The notes beneath the pieces are model-generated. The model did no database searches. It was not told the DNA's origin and saw only the letters and a program-made list of their open reading frames with translations. A DNA stretch of 64,000 bases from Streptomyces halobius (GTDB lineage: Bacteria > Actinomycetota > Actinomycetes > Streptomycetales > Streptomycetaceae): assembly GCF_023277745.1 (NCBI RefSeq), contig NZ_CP086322.1:8804001-8868000 (forward strand). The letters run 5' to 3'. Positions 1 through 8,311 of this stretch are shown piece after piece. Each line of letters opens with the position of its first letter. Positions within the stretch are counted from its first letter, which is position 1. The position numbers and the translations under genes are program-made.

Positions 1-2
1 AC

Positions 3-1124
3 CCGCATACCGGGCTGCCGCAGCAAGGCGTCTGGGAGGGCGAGTGGTCGAAGAAGTACGGCACGACCTGGGCGCAGCAGGAGCGCAATGCCGCCCGCAA
101 GTACGTCACGCAGGGCTTCGGCTCCCTCCCCGCCGAGATCACCACTCCTCGCGACAAGCTGGGCTGCGACTGGTTCTCCGTGCTGGCCGAGAATGGTGAG
201 CCGGTGCCCGCCCCTGTCCATGAGCAGCAGGAGCTGCGCCCGCTGTTCGCCGAATTCCGGGACTGGACGAAGAAGGTGGGGATGCCGTGGCTCGCCAACG
301 ATGCGCAGCCCAGCTACCCGGACGCCCCCACCACCACGATCCCGGCCGCCGCGCAGCGGCCCAAGGTCGACGGCGAAGCCTCCGCTGGCGAGTACCCGGG
401 CGAGGAGCTGAAGCTGGTGCACTGGCAGGACAAGGAGTGCAGCTCGGCCGACGACTGCTCGGCCACCGCCCGCCTCGCCCGGCACGGCGATGACCTGTAC
501 GTTCTCGTCGAGGTCACGGACGACTTCATGGGCGCCGCGCTGGCCCAGGCCGACTGCAAACGGCACTGGCGCACCGATTCCGTCGAAATCGGCCTTGACC
601 CACGCGGCGACTCCGATGACACCTCGACCACGTTCAAGGCCGGGATCCTTCCGTTCACCTCCGAGGGCGGGGCGTGTGCGGCCCGGGACGCCGACCACCA
701 TCAGGGGCCCGCTCACGAGACGGCCCCGGGCATGGAGGTCGCCTCTCTCGTGCACCGGCCATATACGGGATACACCGTCGAAGCGAAGATTCCGCTCACC
801 GGGCTGCCGGACACCGTTCACCCCGAGGCGATGACGGCGAACATCATGGTCTACGACTCCGACACAACGGACAAGATCGGCAAGACGCGGCTCGCCTGGT
901 CGCCGTTCGGCAGTGCCCAGGCCGACCCGTACGTCTGGGGGACGGCGCGGCTGGACGGCTACACACCGCCCGGGGGCAGGCCGCCCGCCGGGGATCCGGT
1001 GATTCCGCTGGAGGCGGCGAAGAGCAGCAAGTCTCCCGCCTCGGTCGACCAGTGCCATCGGACCGGCGTGCCACTCGCAGCGGGGCCTCGTCTGGGGGAG
1101 CCATGTGTCGACCCGTGGCAGTAG
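3..1124 (+). CDS. C-terminal part of a secreted-type protein with a CBM9-like sugar-binding domain (5' end outside window)
   Basis: The frame is open from the first bases, so the gene begins before the window; 373 codons are visible. The last two thirds, starting near 'PKVDGEASAGEY', look like a family 9 carbohydrate-binding or DOMON-like beta-sandwich: a 'VDG' entry, 'DDLYVLVEVTDD', 'DSVEIGLDPRGD' and 'GYTVEAKIPL' are typical of that fold. The upstream part (about 100 residues, rich in charged and aromatic residues) is not recognised and may be the end of a catalytic domain. The likely role is binding of polysaccharide outside the cell. The protein could be a glycoside hydrolase or an esterase with a binding module, but the part that would decide this is missing. 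Family assignment is by pattern only. Confidence 0.6.
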   Translation, partial: PHTGLPQQGVWEGEWSKKYGTTWAQQERNAARKYVTQGFGSLPAEITTPRDKLGCDWFSVLAENGEPVPAPVHEQQELRPLFAEFRDWTKKVGMPWLANDAQPSYPDAPTTTIPAAAQRPKVDGEASAGEYPGEELKLVHWQDKECSSADDCSATARLARHGDDLYVLVEVTDDFMGAALAQADCKRHWRTDSVEIGLDPRGDSDDTSTTFKAGILPFTSEGGACAARDADHHQGPAHETAPGMEVASLVHRPYTGYTVEAKIPLTGLPDTVHPEAMTANIMVYDSDTTDKIGKTRLAWSPFGSAQADPYVWGTARLDGYTPPGGRPPAGDPVIPLEAAKSSKSPASVDQCHRTGVPLAAGPRLGEPCVDPWQ

Positions 1125-1854
1125 TGGCCTGAATCGGGGCCGGCACGGGGGCGCGCACTCGGAGGCCGCCGGCGGACGGAGCCGGCGGCCGGGCGGGGCA
1201 GGGGCTTGTCGTGAGGGTTGTCGTGCGGCTTGGCGTGAGGAGGGGCCCGTGGCCGCCTCGACATCTGTCGCGTCGGCATCTGTCGCGTTGACGCCCGGCC
1301 GGATCGACCGCTGCCCGACAGCCCGCCCGTTTCCCGCTATTGCGTGTATGACGGACTGAACACCACAGGGATCGGGTCCCGTCCGGGCGTCTGCCACGCA
1401 GGCAGGTCCGGCAGGTCGCTTTCGGCACGCTCGCGGTGCGTACTTCCCGGGGCGCGTTCCCCGCGCCGTACACTCCCGCAGGCGCTCCCAGCGGGACGGC
1501 CGGAACTGCAACGACCGGTGGACCAGCACGAGATCGAGAGGCTGCTCGTCCTCCCAGCCGAACCCGGGAGCCGACGGTGTGGCACGCATCGGCAGATAGA
1601 TCGAAGTCCCTGGGGAGCGTGCCGCGAGGAGCCGCAGAATTCCGCACCTGTGCTGCGCGCCGAGTCTGCGTCACCGCTCCGGTGTCACAGAGGAAGCCTT
1701 TGGCCCCGCCCCTCGCGGCGGGTGCCGCCCCGCATGCCCCGGGAGGGCAGCACGATGTCCGAAAACCGCCGGAAGTTCGCCCGAGGTACGCACAGACTCG
1801 GCTGTGCGGCAGCCGATGTCGCACAGCCCTGGCCGGATTGCGGAGCGCCGGCCG
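1125..1854. other. 730-bp gap with no supported gene
   Basis: Several overlapping open frames cross this stretch on both strands, but none shows a recognisable motif, a good ribosome site or continuity with a neighbour. The last 15 bases hold the GGAG ribosome site used for the next gene (start at 1855). The gap may contain its promoter. No clear hairpin was found after the gene on the left. Confidence 0.4.
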
Positions 1855-2907
1855 ATGAGTGAATGCGCGGGCGGAGTGGCAGGAACGACGTACACGCTGA
1901 TCGATCGGGACGGGCGGCCCTACCGGAGCGCTGCGCCCGGCTCGTTGGGCGGTTACCGGCCGGGCAAGTTGTACGGGCGGCTCGACTGCCCCTCCGCGCT
2001 GCGCGCCCTCGCCCGCGGTCAGTACGTACGTCACCGGGTCTTCTTCGCCGACGAAGACACCGCCGTCGCGGCCGGATACCGGCCCTGCGCGGTGTGTATG
2101 CCCCGCAAGTACGCACAGTGGAGGGCTCGCAGGGAGGGGGTCCCCGAGTTCTCCGGGTTCTCCGGGCGGGGCAGTCTTGGAAGAGAGAGTGAGAGCGTGA
2201 CCATGGCATCCGATACCTCACGTGGTGCGTCGGCCGCACAACCGACGGAGGCGAGGCATGAGCCGGCGGGAAGTGATGCGGAGGCGGGTGTGCCCGGCGG
2301 GGCCGTGGTGGGCGAGGATGGGCTGGGGCGCTGCCGGTGGGCCGTCTCACATCCGCTCAACCTGCGGTATCACGACACCGAATGGGGACTGCCCGTCCGC
2401 GGGGAACGGGCCCTGTTCGAGCGGATCACGCTGGAGGCGTTTCAGGCCGGGCTCAGCTGGCTGACGATTCTCGCCAAGCGCCGGGCCTTCCGTACGGCGT
2501 TCGACGGTTTCGACCCCGAGGCCGTCGCGGCCTACACGGACGGGGACATGGCACGCCTCATGGGCGACGCCGGGATTGTCCGGCATCGTGCGAAGATCGA
2601 GGCGGCACGCACCAACGCGCGAGCCGTTCTGGCGCTGCGCGAGCACGGCGGGCTCGATCGGCTGATCTGGTCGCACAAGCCCCGCCGCACCCCGGTGCCC
2701 CGTACGGTCTCCGAAGTTCCGGCCCGAACCGCCGAGTCGAAGGCGCTGGCCGCCGAACTGCGGTCGTACGGCTTCCGGTTCGTCGGGCCCACCACGAGTT
2801 ATGCCCTGATGGAGGCCATCGGCCTGGTCGACACACATCTCGTCGGGTGCCATCGGCGTGGGTCCTCGGGGCTGTATGACGAGTCCTTCGGGGCATATGA
2901 CGAGTAG
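1855..2907 (+). CDS. Ada-like metal-binding domain fused to DNA-3-methyladenine glycosylase I (Tag)
   Basis: One 350-residue frame joins two DNA-alkylation domains. Residues about 12-90 match the small Ada-type Zn-binding module of actinobacteria: 'KLYGRLDCPSALRAL' with Cys45, then 'AAGYRPCAVCMP' with Cys78 and Cys81. Residues about 158-340 are Tag: 'GRCRW', 'YHDTEWG', 'FQAGLSWLTILAKRRAF' and 'VDTHLVGC', with Cys160, His173, His328 and Cys332 in the places of the Tag zinc site. Tag removes N3-methyladenine from DNA. The linker (about 95-155) is low in complexity and contains an internal Met, so separate translation of Tag is possible. The start at 1855 is chosen because GGAG lies about 9 bases upstream; an ATG at 1816 and one at 1804 are alternatives. 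Its position beside a locus with nitrosourea-type enzymes suggests self-protection (inference). Confidence 0.85.
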   Translation: MSECAGGVAGTTYTLIDRDGRPYRSAAPGSLGGYRPGKLYGRLDCPSALRALARGQYVRHRVFFADEDTAVAAGYRPCAVCMPRKYAQWRARREGVPEFSGFSGRGSLGRESESVTMASDTSRGASAAQPTEARHEPAGSDAEAGVPGGAVVGEDGLGRCRWAVSHPLNLRYHDTEWGLPVRGERALFERITLEAFQAGLSWLTILAKRRAFRTAFDGFDPEAVAAYTDGDMARLMGDAGIVRHRAKIEAARTNARAVLALREHGGLDRLIWSHKPRRTPVPRTVSEVPARTAESKALAAELRSYGFRFVGPTTSYALMEAIGLVDTHLVGCHRRGSSGLYDESFGAYDE

Positions 2908-3323
2908 AGCGATCTACGTCCGCCACTCAGTCAGTTGTCTTGGGCCAGCCGGATGTCTTGCCGGTCTTGCAGAAATTATGTGGCAATATCCGCTACCGGC
3001 TTGAAATCCGGCGCCTCCCGTTTCATTATCGCGGTGACTCCTGTTCGCACGGGGCCGGAGTGCCCTATGCCGTGGGTGTCCAGGATCCGGGGGGAGATCT
3101 GTTCTTTGGCGATTCTTTGGCGCTCCATGCGCTCTCTACGCCTCTTTGCGCTCTGTCTGTTTGCGATATGACATTGATCGCGCAACGGTTGGACCTTCGG
3201 CCCTGGTGGCGTACGTGCCAATCCGTCCGCTGCTGCTTTGCGGTCGGGCAGAACAGGGATTCCCGTCTCACGGGGATCGAGTAGATCCGGGGCAATTCAC
3301 TGAGGAAGGGCTCGACAACAGCC
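2908..3323. other. 416-bp gap, probable promoter region of the FAD oxidase
   Basis: No coding signal was seen. The stretch is less GC-rich than its surroundings, especially around 3100-3180, as expected for a promoter region ahead of the gene at 3324. No specific -10/-35 pair is convincing. Confidence 0.35.
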
Positions 3324-4949
3324 ATGACGAACGATCAAGAGAATCAGGTACGGGGCGGGAAGCCGAAGGGGCATAGGCCCGAGAGAGCTCCCGCGGCCGA
3401 GTTCCGCGCGACGGAGATCGCGCCGGCCGACCCCCGTTACGCGGATCTGGTGCGCGGTATGAACCAGCGCTGGGTCGGGCGTCCGGAGTCGGTGCGGTTG
3501 GTCGACTCCACTCGCCAGGTCCGAGCCGTGGTGCAAGAGGCGGTCCGGGACGGCAAGAAACTGACGATCCGCGGCGGTGGGCACTGCTATGAAGACTTCG
3601 TCTTCAATGCCGACACCCAGTTAGTGCTCGACATGTCGGAGATGACATCGGTCTACTACGACGAGCGGTTCTCCGCGTTCGCCGTGGAGGCCGGTGCGAC
3701 GCTGCTGGACGTCTACGAGCGGCTCTACAAGGTGTGGGGCGTCACCGTCCCCGGCGGCATGTGCTACTCGGTCGGGGTGGGCGGCCATGTCAGCGGTGGC
3801 GGATGGGGCATGCTCGCCCGGCAGCACGGACTGATCGTCGATCACCTCTATGCGGTCGAGGTCGTCGTGGTCGACGCCCACGGCAAGGCCCGCACAGTGA
3901 TCGCCACACGCGAGAAGTTCGACCCCAACCGGGAATTGTGGTGGGCCCACACCGGGGCCGGCGGGGGCAACTTCGGGGCGGTTACCCGGTATTGGTTCCG
4001 CTCCCCGCAAGCCACGGGCCGCAGGCCGGAACAGGCTCTCATCAAGCCTCCGAGCGAGGTGCTGATCAGCGCCCTCGCCTGGCCCTGGGAGGATATGACC
4101 AAGGAGGCGTTCGCCAGGCTCACCCGGAATTACGTGGCCTGGCACATGGCGGACGAGAACGCCCTGCCCGGCAGTTCCTACAGCGGGCTGATGAGTTCGC
4201 TGCTCCTCAATCACAAGTCGAACGGCCAGATAGGGCTGGTGTCCCAGATGGATGCCACGGCTCCGAATGCGGAGAAGCTCCTGGAACTCTATATCGCCGC
4301 GGTCACCGAGGGCGTCGATATCGAGCACGGCCCGGTGACCAACACCATGGGCGAGCTCAAACCGATGCCGCAGTGTCACAAACCGCAGCGGATGCCGTGG
4401 ATGCAGGCCACGCGGTACTTCGGCACCACCAACAACACCCTGGTCGATCCAACGCTGCGCGCCGACTACAAGTCCGCCTACAACAAGCGAGCCATGACGG
4501 GCAACCAGATCGACGCGCTGTATGAACACTTGGCTCACACCGACCTGGAAAACCCCCGCGCCATGGTGCAGTTGAGTTCCTTCGGCTGCGCGGTGAACAG
4601 CGTGAAGCCGTGGGAAACCGCGAGCGTTCACCGTGATTCACGTTTCAAGCTGCTGTACCAGACGTACTGGAATGATCCGGCCGACGACAGTGCCAACATC
4701 TCGTGGCTCCGGAACTTCTACGAGGACGTATACCAGGAAACCGGGGGCGTGCCCGTCCTCGACGACACCACCGACGGCTGTTACATCAACTACGCCGACA
4801 TCGACCTCAACGACCCCCGGCACAACGCATCCGGAGTGCCCTGGTACACCCTGTACTTCGGGGACAACTATCCGCGTCTGCAGGACGTCAAGGCGAAGTG
4901 GGACCCGTGCGACCACTTCAATCACCGGCAGTCGGTGCGATTGCCGTAA
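3324..4949 (+). CDS. FAD-linked oxidase, berberine-bridge type with probable bicovalent flavin
   Basis: A 541-residue oxidase of the VAO/PCMH superfamily. The N-terminal FAD-binding half has 'IRGGGHCYEDF' with His87, and 'PGGMCYSVGVGGHVSGGGWG' with Cys147. These are the two residues that attach FAD in 6-S-cysteinyl, 8-alpha-histidyl enzymes such as aclacinomycin oxidoreductase. The C-terminal end 'YFGDNYPRLQDVKAKWDPCDHFNHRQSVRL' is the BBE domain. There is no signal peptide, so it probably acts in the cytoplasm, oxidising an alcohol, sugar or phenolic intermediate with oxygen. It runs toward the SDR gene and they share a strong hairpin at 4977-5021. It may belong to the neighbouring biosynthetic locus or may just border it; the substrate cannot be read from sequence. 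Confidence 0.85.
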   Translation: MTNDQENQVRGGKPKGHRPERAPAAEFRATEIAPADPRYADLVRGMNQRWVGRPESVRLVDSTRQVRAVVQEAVRDGKKLTIRGGGHCYEDFVFNADTQLVLDMSEMTSVYYDERFSAFAVEAGATLLDVYERLYKVWGVTVPGGMCYSVGVGGHVSGGGWGMLARQHGLIVDHLYAVEVVVVDAHGKARTVIATREKFDPNRELWWAHTGAGGGNFGAVTRYWFRSPQATGRRPEQALIKPPSEVLISALAWPWEDMTKEAFARLTRNYVAWHMADENALPGSSYSGLMSSLLLNHKSNGQIGLVSQMDATAPNAEKLLELYIAAVTEGVDIEHGPVTNTMGELKPMPQCHKPQRMPWMQATRYFGTTNNTLVDPTLRADYKSAYNKRAMTGNQIDALYEHLAHTDLENPRAMVQLSSFGCAVNSVKPWETASVHRDSRFKLLYQTYWNDPADDSANISWLRNFYEDVYQETGGVPVLDDTTDGCYINYADIDLNDPRHNASGVPWYTLYFGDNYPRLQDVKAKWDPCDHFNHRQSVRLP

Positions 4950-4976
4950 CCAGGCCCCTGGACCGGGCCGCGCCGT

Positions 4977-5021
4977 GCTGTCGTCTCGCCCAGTACCGAT
5001 TGCCCCGGGCGAGACGACAGC
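4977..5021. terminator. Bidirectional terminator between convergent genes
   Basis: A perfect 15-bp inverted repeat (4977-4991 GCTGTCGTCTCGCCC and its complement at 5007-5021) with a 15-base loop sits between the convergent FAD oxidase and SDR genes. No U-tract follows on either strand, as is common in actinobacteria. Confidence 0.8.
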
Positions 5022-5055
5022 CGGGCGGCGACGTCCGAGGGTGTGACGCCTTGGC

Positions 5056-5799
5056 TCAGGCGCCGAAGCCGCCGTCGATGTCCAAGCTCGCACCCGTGAC
5101 GAACGCGGCGTCGGGACCGGCGAGATAGGAGACCATCGCGGCTATCTCATCGGCCCTGCCGAACCGGTCCAATGCCATCCAGCCGAGCATGCTGCTGGCC
5201 ATGGGGCCGTCCGCAGGATTGGCGTCCGTGTCCGTCGGGCCTGGCTGGATGTTGTTGACGGTGATGCCGCGAGGGCCCAGTTCACGGGCCAGGCCACGGG
5301 TCAGCCCCGCTACCGCCGCCTTGGTCATGCCGTAGACGGAACCGCCGGGGAAGGGGATCCGGTCGGCGTTGATGCTGCCGATCGTGATGATGCGGCCGCC
5401 CTCCGGAAGATGCCTGAGCGCCTCCCGGATACCGACGACCACGCCACGGATGTTCACGTTGATCATCGTGTCGATGTTGTCGATGGGCAGCTCTTCCACG
5501 GGGCCGAACGTGCCCCCGCCGGCATTGTTCACCAGGATGTCCAGGCCGCCCAAGGACCGTACCGTCTCGTCGACGGCCGCCGCGATGTCCTCGTCCTTGC
5601 CGCTGTCGGCCTGGACGACCGTCGCCCGTCCGCCTGCGGTGCGGATGCCGGCGGCGACCTCCTCGGCGCGGTCCTTGGAGTGGGAGTAGGTCAGTGCCAC
5701 CGCGGCGCCATCGGCCGCCAAGCGCTGTGCGATCGCCGCCCCGATGCCACGGGATGCTCCGGTGACCAGGGCGACCTTGCCGCTGAGCGTGTCCGTCAC
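5056..5799 (-). CDS. SDR-family NAD(P)-dependent oxidoreductase
   Basis: A 247-residue classical short-chain dehydrogenase. Visible signatures: 'LVTGASRGIG' (cofactor glycine motif) near residue 12, 'NNAG' , 'GSINADRIPFPGGSVYGMTK' carrying the catalytic Ser-Tyr-Lys set, 'QPGPTDT', and 'LDIDGG' at the C-terminus. The Arg after Ser in 'TGASRG' favours NADP(H) use. The GTG at 5799 is chosen because GAGAGGA lies just upstream; the same frame stays open for another 118 codons with no domain content. It is the last gene of the minus-strand run that begins with the GriI-like gene, and may reduce or oxidise a ring or side-chain carbonyl in the product. It is separated from the exporter gene by a degenerate repeat array. 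Confidence 0.85.
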   Translation of the reverse strand: MTDTLSGKVALVTGASRGIGAAIAQRLAADGAAVALTYSHSKDRAEEVAAGIRTAGGRATVVQADSGKDEDIAAAVDETVRSLGGLDILVNNAGGGTFGPVEELPIDNIDTMINVNIRGVVVGIREALRHLPEGGRIITIGSINADRIPFPGGSVYGMTKAAVAGLTRGLARELGPRGITVNNIQPGPTDTDANPADGPMASSMLGWMALDRFGRADEIAAMVSYLAGPDAAFVTGASLDIDGGFGA

Positions 5800-5844
5800 G
5801 TGATGTGTCCTCTCACAGGTATCTCGATGGTGTTTCTCAGGCTT

Positions 5845-5941
5845 CGGTGCTGAGTGGTGTGGGGCACTGCCAAGTGGTGCTTGGGCAGTGCGGAGTGGTG
5901 CTTGTGCGTGCTGACTGGTATGGGCAGTGCTGAGTGGCGCG
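5845..5941. repeat. Degenerate tandem repeats, about 19-21 bp, five units
   Basis: Five imperfect units with the core GTGCTGAGTGGTG run from about 5845 to 5941, between the SDR start and the exporter stop. The spacing is 18-21 bases. Nothing indicates translation. It may be a slippage array or a spacer with RNA structure. Confidence 0.5.
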
Positions 5942-5992
5942 CTGGTCCCCGGCGGACGACGCAGGCTCCGTCGTCGGTGGTGCCGCGCCGGA

Positions 5993-7537
5993 TCAGGTTT
6001 CTGCCGGGGTGCTGGCCCGCTCGGCGCGTGGCAGGAACAGGGCGACGGCCGCACCGGCCACGCACAGCCCCAACGTCCACCAGAAGGCCCCGCCGAACGC
6101 CTCGGTGATCGGCCCGGCCAGCTGGGGTGCGGATATGACCGATGCGGAGGCACCGGTGGGGCCCAGGCGGTCGGTGAGCTGCTGCTGGACGACGACGGCG
6201 AGCAGGGCGGTGCCGACGGAGCCCCCCAGCTGGATGGAGGCGATCAGAGCGCTGCTGGCCCGGCCGGTGTTCTCCGGGGCGATGCTGGTGAATCCCGTGG
6301 AGAGCGCCGGGGCGAGGGTGGTGCCCAGGCCGACACCGCGTATCAGCAGTGCGACAACGAGCAGGCCGGTGTCGTCGGCGGGGTCGAGCTGGGTGTACGC
6401 GAGTGTGCTGACCGCTGCGATGGCCATGCCGGCGAGGACGACGGCACGTGGGCCGAACCGCGCGACGAGGCGTCCCACCACGGGCAGGATCAGTACGGTG
6501 CCGACGCCCTGCGGGGCGAGCAGCAGGCCGGAGGTCCATGCGTCAAAACCGCCGGCCTGCTGGAAGAAGAGCGGCAGCAGGAACATCACGCCGTAGACCG
6601 AGGCACCGAACAGGAATGCGCCGAGGGCGGCGGCGGTGAACCGGCCGGTGGCGAACAGCCGCACATCGATGAGGGGCACGCCGCGCATCCGCAGGGCGTG
6701 CACCACGTAGGCGATGAGCAGGACCGTGCCGACGCCGAACGACACCAGGACGACCGGGGAGCCGATCCCCCCGCCGGTGGCCAGCTGGGAGAAGCCGAGC
6801 AGCAGTCCGGCGAGGGCGGCGGGCAACAGGGCGAGCCCGGTCACATCGAGCCGGGAGGCGGCACGCTGTTCGCGGGGCGGGTCTGCGGGCAGGATGCGAT
6901 GCGCCATCACCGCGCACAGCACGCCCAGCGGCACGTTGAACCAGAACAGCCACCGCCAGTCCAGGCTGTCCATGAGCACGCCGCCGATCATGGGGCCGAA
7001 GACCGGGGCGAGGGTGATGGGAATCTGGATGAGGCTCAGCACCGTGGTGGCGCGTTTCGGGCCGGCAGCGCGGGCCAGCATCGTGAGCATGATCGGCTCG
7101 AACATGGCGCCGCCGATGCCCTGGACGACGCGGGAGCCGATCAGGGCGCCGGCGGAGGTGGCGACGGCGGCCAGGACACAGCCGATGAGGTAGACGACGA
7201 GGGACGCCTGCCAGAGGGCCTTTTCCCCGAACCGGTCCATCGCCCAGCCGGCGATCGGGATGGCGACGGCGATCGCCAGCAGATAGGCGGTGCTGACCCA
7301 CTGCACGGTGGACAGGGACACCGAGAACACTTCGGCGAGCCGCCCCATGCCCACCGACACGATCGTCGTGCTGAGCAGGGCGATGACGGCGCCGAGAGCC
7401 AGCGTCGAGCCGAGGGGCAGCAGACGCGTCTGCGCCGGTTCACTCCCTTCGGGTGGCCGCTCTGCGATCGGGGGGTTGTCGACTTCCGGCGGTTGCGCCG
7501 CCGCGGTCTCTTCCATCGTTACCTTCCGTGCTGTCAT
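5993..7537 (-). CDS. MFS drug exporter, DHA2 (EmrB/QacA) type
   Basis: A 514-residue membrane protein with about 14 hydrophobic segments. It has the motif-A-like loop 'GWAMDRFGEKALWQ' after TM2, 'GSRVVQGIGGAMFEP' (motif B region) and 'LAPVFGPMIGGVLMD' (motif C, antiporter) in TM5. These place it in the 14-TM DHA2 proton antiporters that expel drugs. ATG at 7537 is used; an ATG seven codons later is possible. It lies 95 bp after the cupin gene, in the same direction as the GriI/GriH-like genes, so it is a natural candidate for export of the locus product or for self-resistance. Confidence 0.9.
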   Translation of the reverse strand: MTARKVTMEETAAAQPPEVDNPPIAERPPEGSEPAQTRLLPLGSTLALGAVIALLSTTIVSVGMGRLAEVFSVSLSTVQWVSTAYLLAIAVAIPIAGWAMDRFGEKALWQASLVVYLIGCVLAAVATSAGALIGSRVVQGIGGAMFEPIMLTMLARAAGPKRATTVLSLIQIPITLAPVFGPMIGGVLMDSLDWRWLFWFNVPLGVLCAVMAHRILPADPPREQRAASRLDVTGLALLPAALAGLLLGFSQLATGGGIGSPVVLVSFGVGTVLLIAYVVHALRMRGVPLIDVRLFATGRFTAAALGAFLFGASVYGVMFLLPLFFQQAGGFDAWTSGLLLAPQGVGTVLILPVVGRLVARFGPRAVVLAGMAIAAVSTLAYTQLDPADDTGLLVVALLIRGVGLGTTLAPALSTGFTSIAPENTGRASSALIASIQLGGSVGTALLAVVVQQQLTDRLGPTGASASVISAPQLAGPITEAFGGAFWWTLGLCVAGAAVALFLPRAERASTPAET

Positions 7538-7632
7538 GGCGTTCGGTGGCCGCGTGCTCCTCGCGTGGGCGCGGCAGGCGGGGCTGCCGTTGAGGTGCGG
7601 AGTCAGGCCGTCGTGGCTGCCGGTCGGACGGG

Positions 7633-8157
7633 TCAGCCGGCGGGTTCGTCTCCCGGCTCCCAGCCGTAGCGCGAGCCGATCTCCGCTATCCGCCCGAAGT
7701 GTTCCGCGGGCCAGGGCTGTGGGTGTTCGCCGGGCCTGGCCGGATCTCCGGCTTCGAGGAAGAACTTGTCGAACCCGGCGGGGGTGAACAGAAAGACCAT
7801 CTTCGCCACATGCAGGCCGGTGTTCTTGAACCGGTGGGTGACCCCGCGCGGTATGAAGACGAAGTCACCCTGACGGGCGGTGAAAGTACGTCCCGCGTCC
7901 AGCACTTCGAGCTCACCGGAGAGCAGGTAGTACGCCTCGTCCTCAGCTTTGTGCACATGCGCGGCCGGACCACAGCCCGGAGGCACGGATGCCTCCAGGA
8001 AGGCCAGGGAACCGCCGGTGTTCTCATGGCTCGCCTTGACGGTGTAGGTGTCGCCGTCGACCCAGACGGTGGGGCCCTCTCCGGCGGGCACATGAAGGAC
8101 GCGTTGGGGGCGCTCCGGCCCGTCCTCCTTCCCCTGCGTTGTCGTTGCCTCGGTCAC
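7633..8157 (-). CDS. Cupin-domain protein
   Basis: 174 residues with a single cupin barrel. The metal motif 'PAAHVHKAEDEAYYLLSGELEV' gives His, His and Glu ligands, and 'GDFVFIPRGVTHRFKNTG' gives the last His. Members of this family include dioxygenases, isomerases and small regulators of aromatic or quinone metabolism. GTG at 8157 is chosen because GGAGG lies 5 bases before it; the longer frame to 8247 adds 30 residues without domain character. It sits between the AMP-ligase and the exporter and likely acts on a phenolic intermediate, but the reaction is unknown. Confidence 0.75.
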   Translation of the reverse strand: MTEATTTQGKEDGPERPQRVLHVPAGEGPTVWVDGDTYTVKASHENTGGSLAFLEASVPPGCGPAAHVHKAEDEAYYLLSGELEVLDAGRTFTARQGDFVFIPRGVTHRFKNTGLHVAKMVFLFTPAGFDKFFLEAGDPARPGEHPQPWPAEHFGRIAEIGSRYGWEPGDEPAG

Positions 8158-8311
8158 GGGGTCCTCCAGCTCGGGTGAGGTATGGACGGGGATCGCTGTG
8201 CTGCCAAGCGTCCGGTCCAGTGGATCGTCCGGATCAGCGGATTTCACATGGGGAACACCGCCCGGCCTGGATGGGTTGCATGCCGGGCTGACCGCCAGCC
8301 CGGCACGCGCC

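Noticed and set aside
3324..4949. FAD oxidase as a sugar oxidase that would support a true streptozotocin pathway
   Set aside because: The family is too broad to name the substrate and no amino-sugar genes are in the window.
5800..6153. N-terminal extension of the SDR frame
   Set aside because: The frame is open by composition only; the extension is Pro/His/Arg-rich, crosses a repeat array and has no domain, while GTG 5799 has a good ribosome site.
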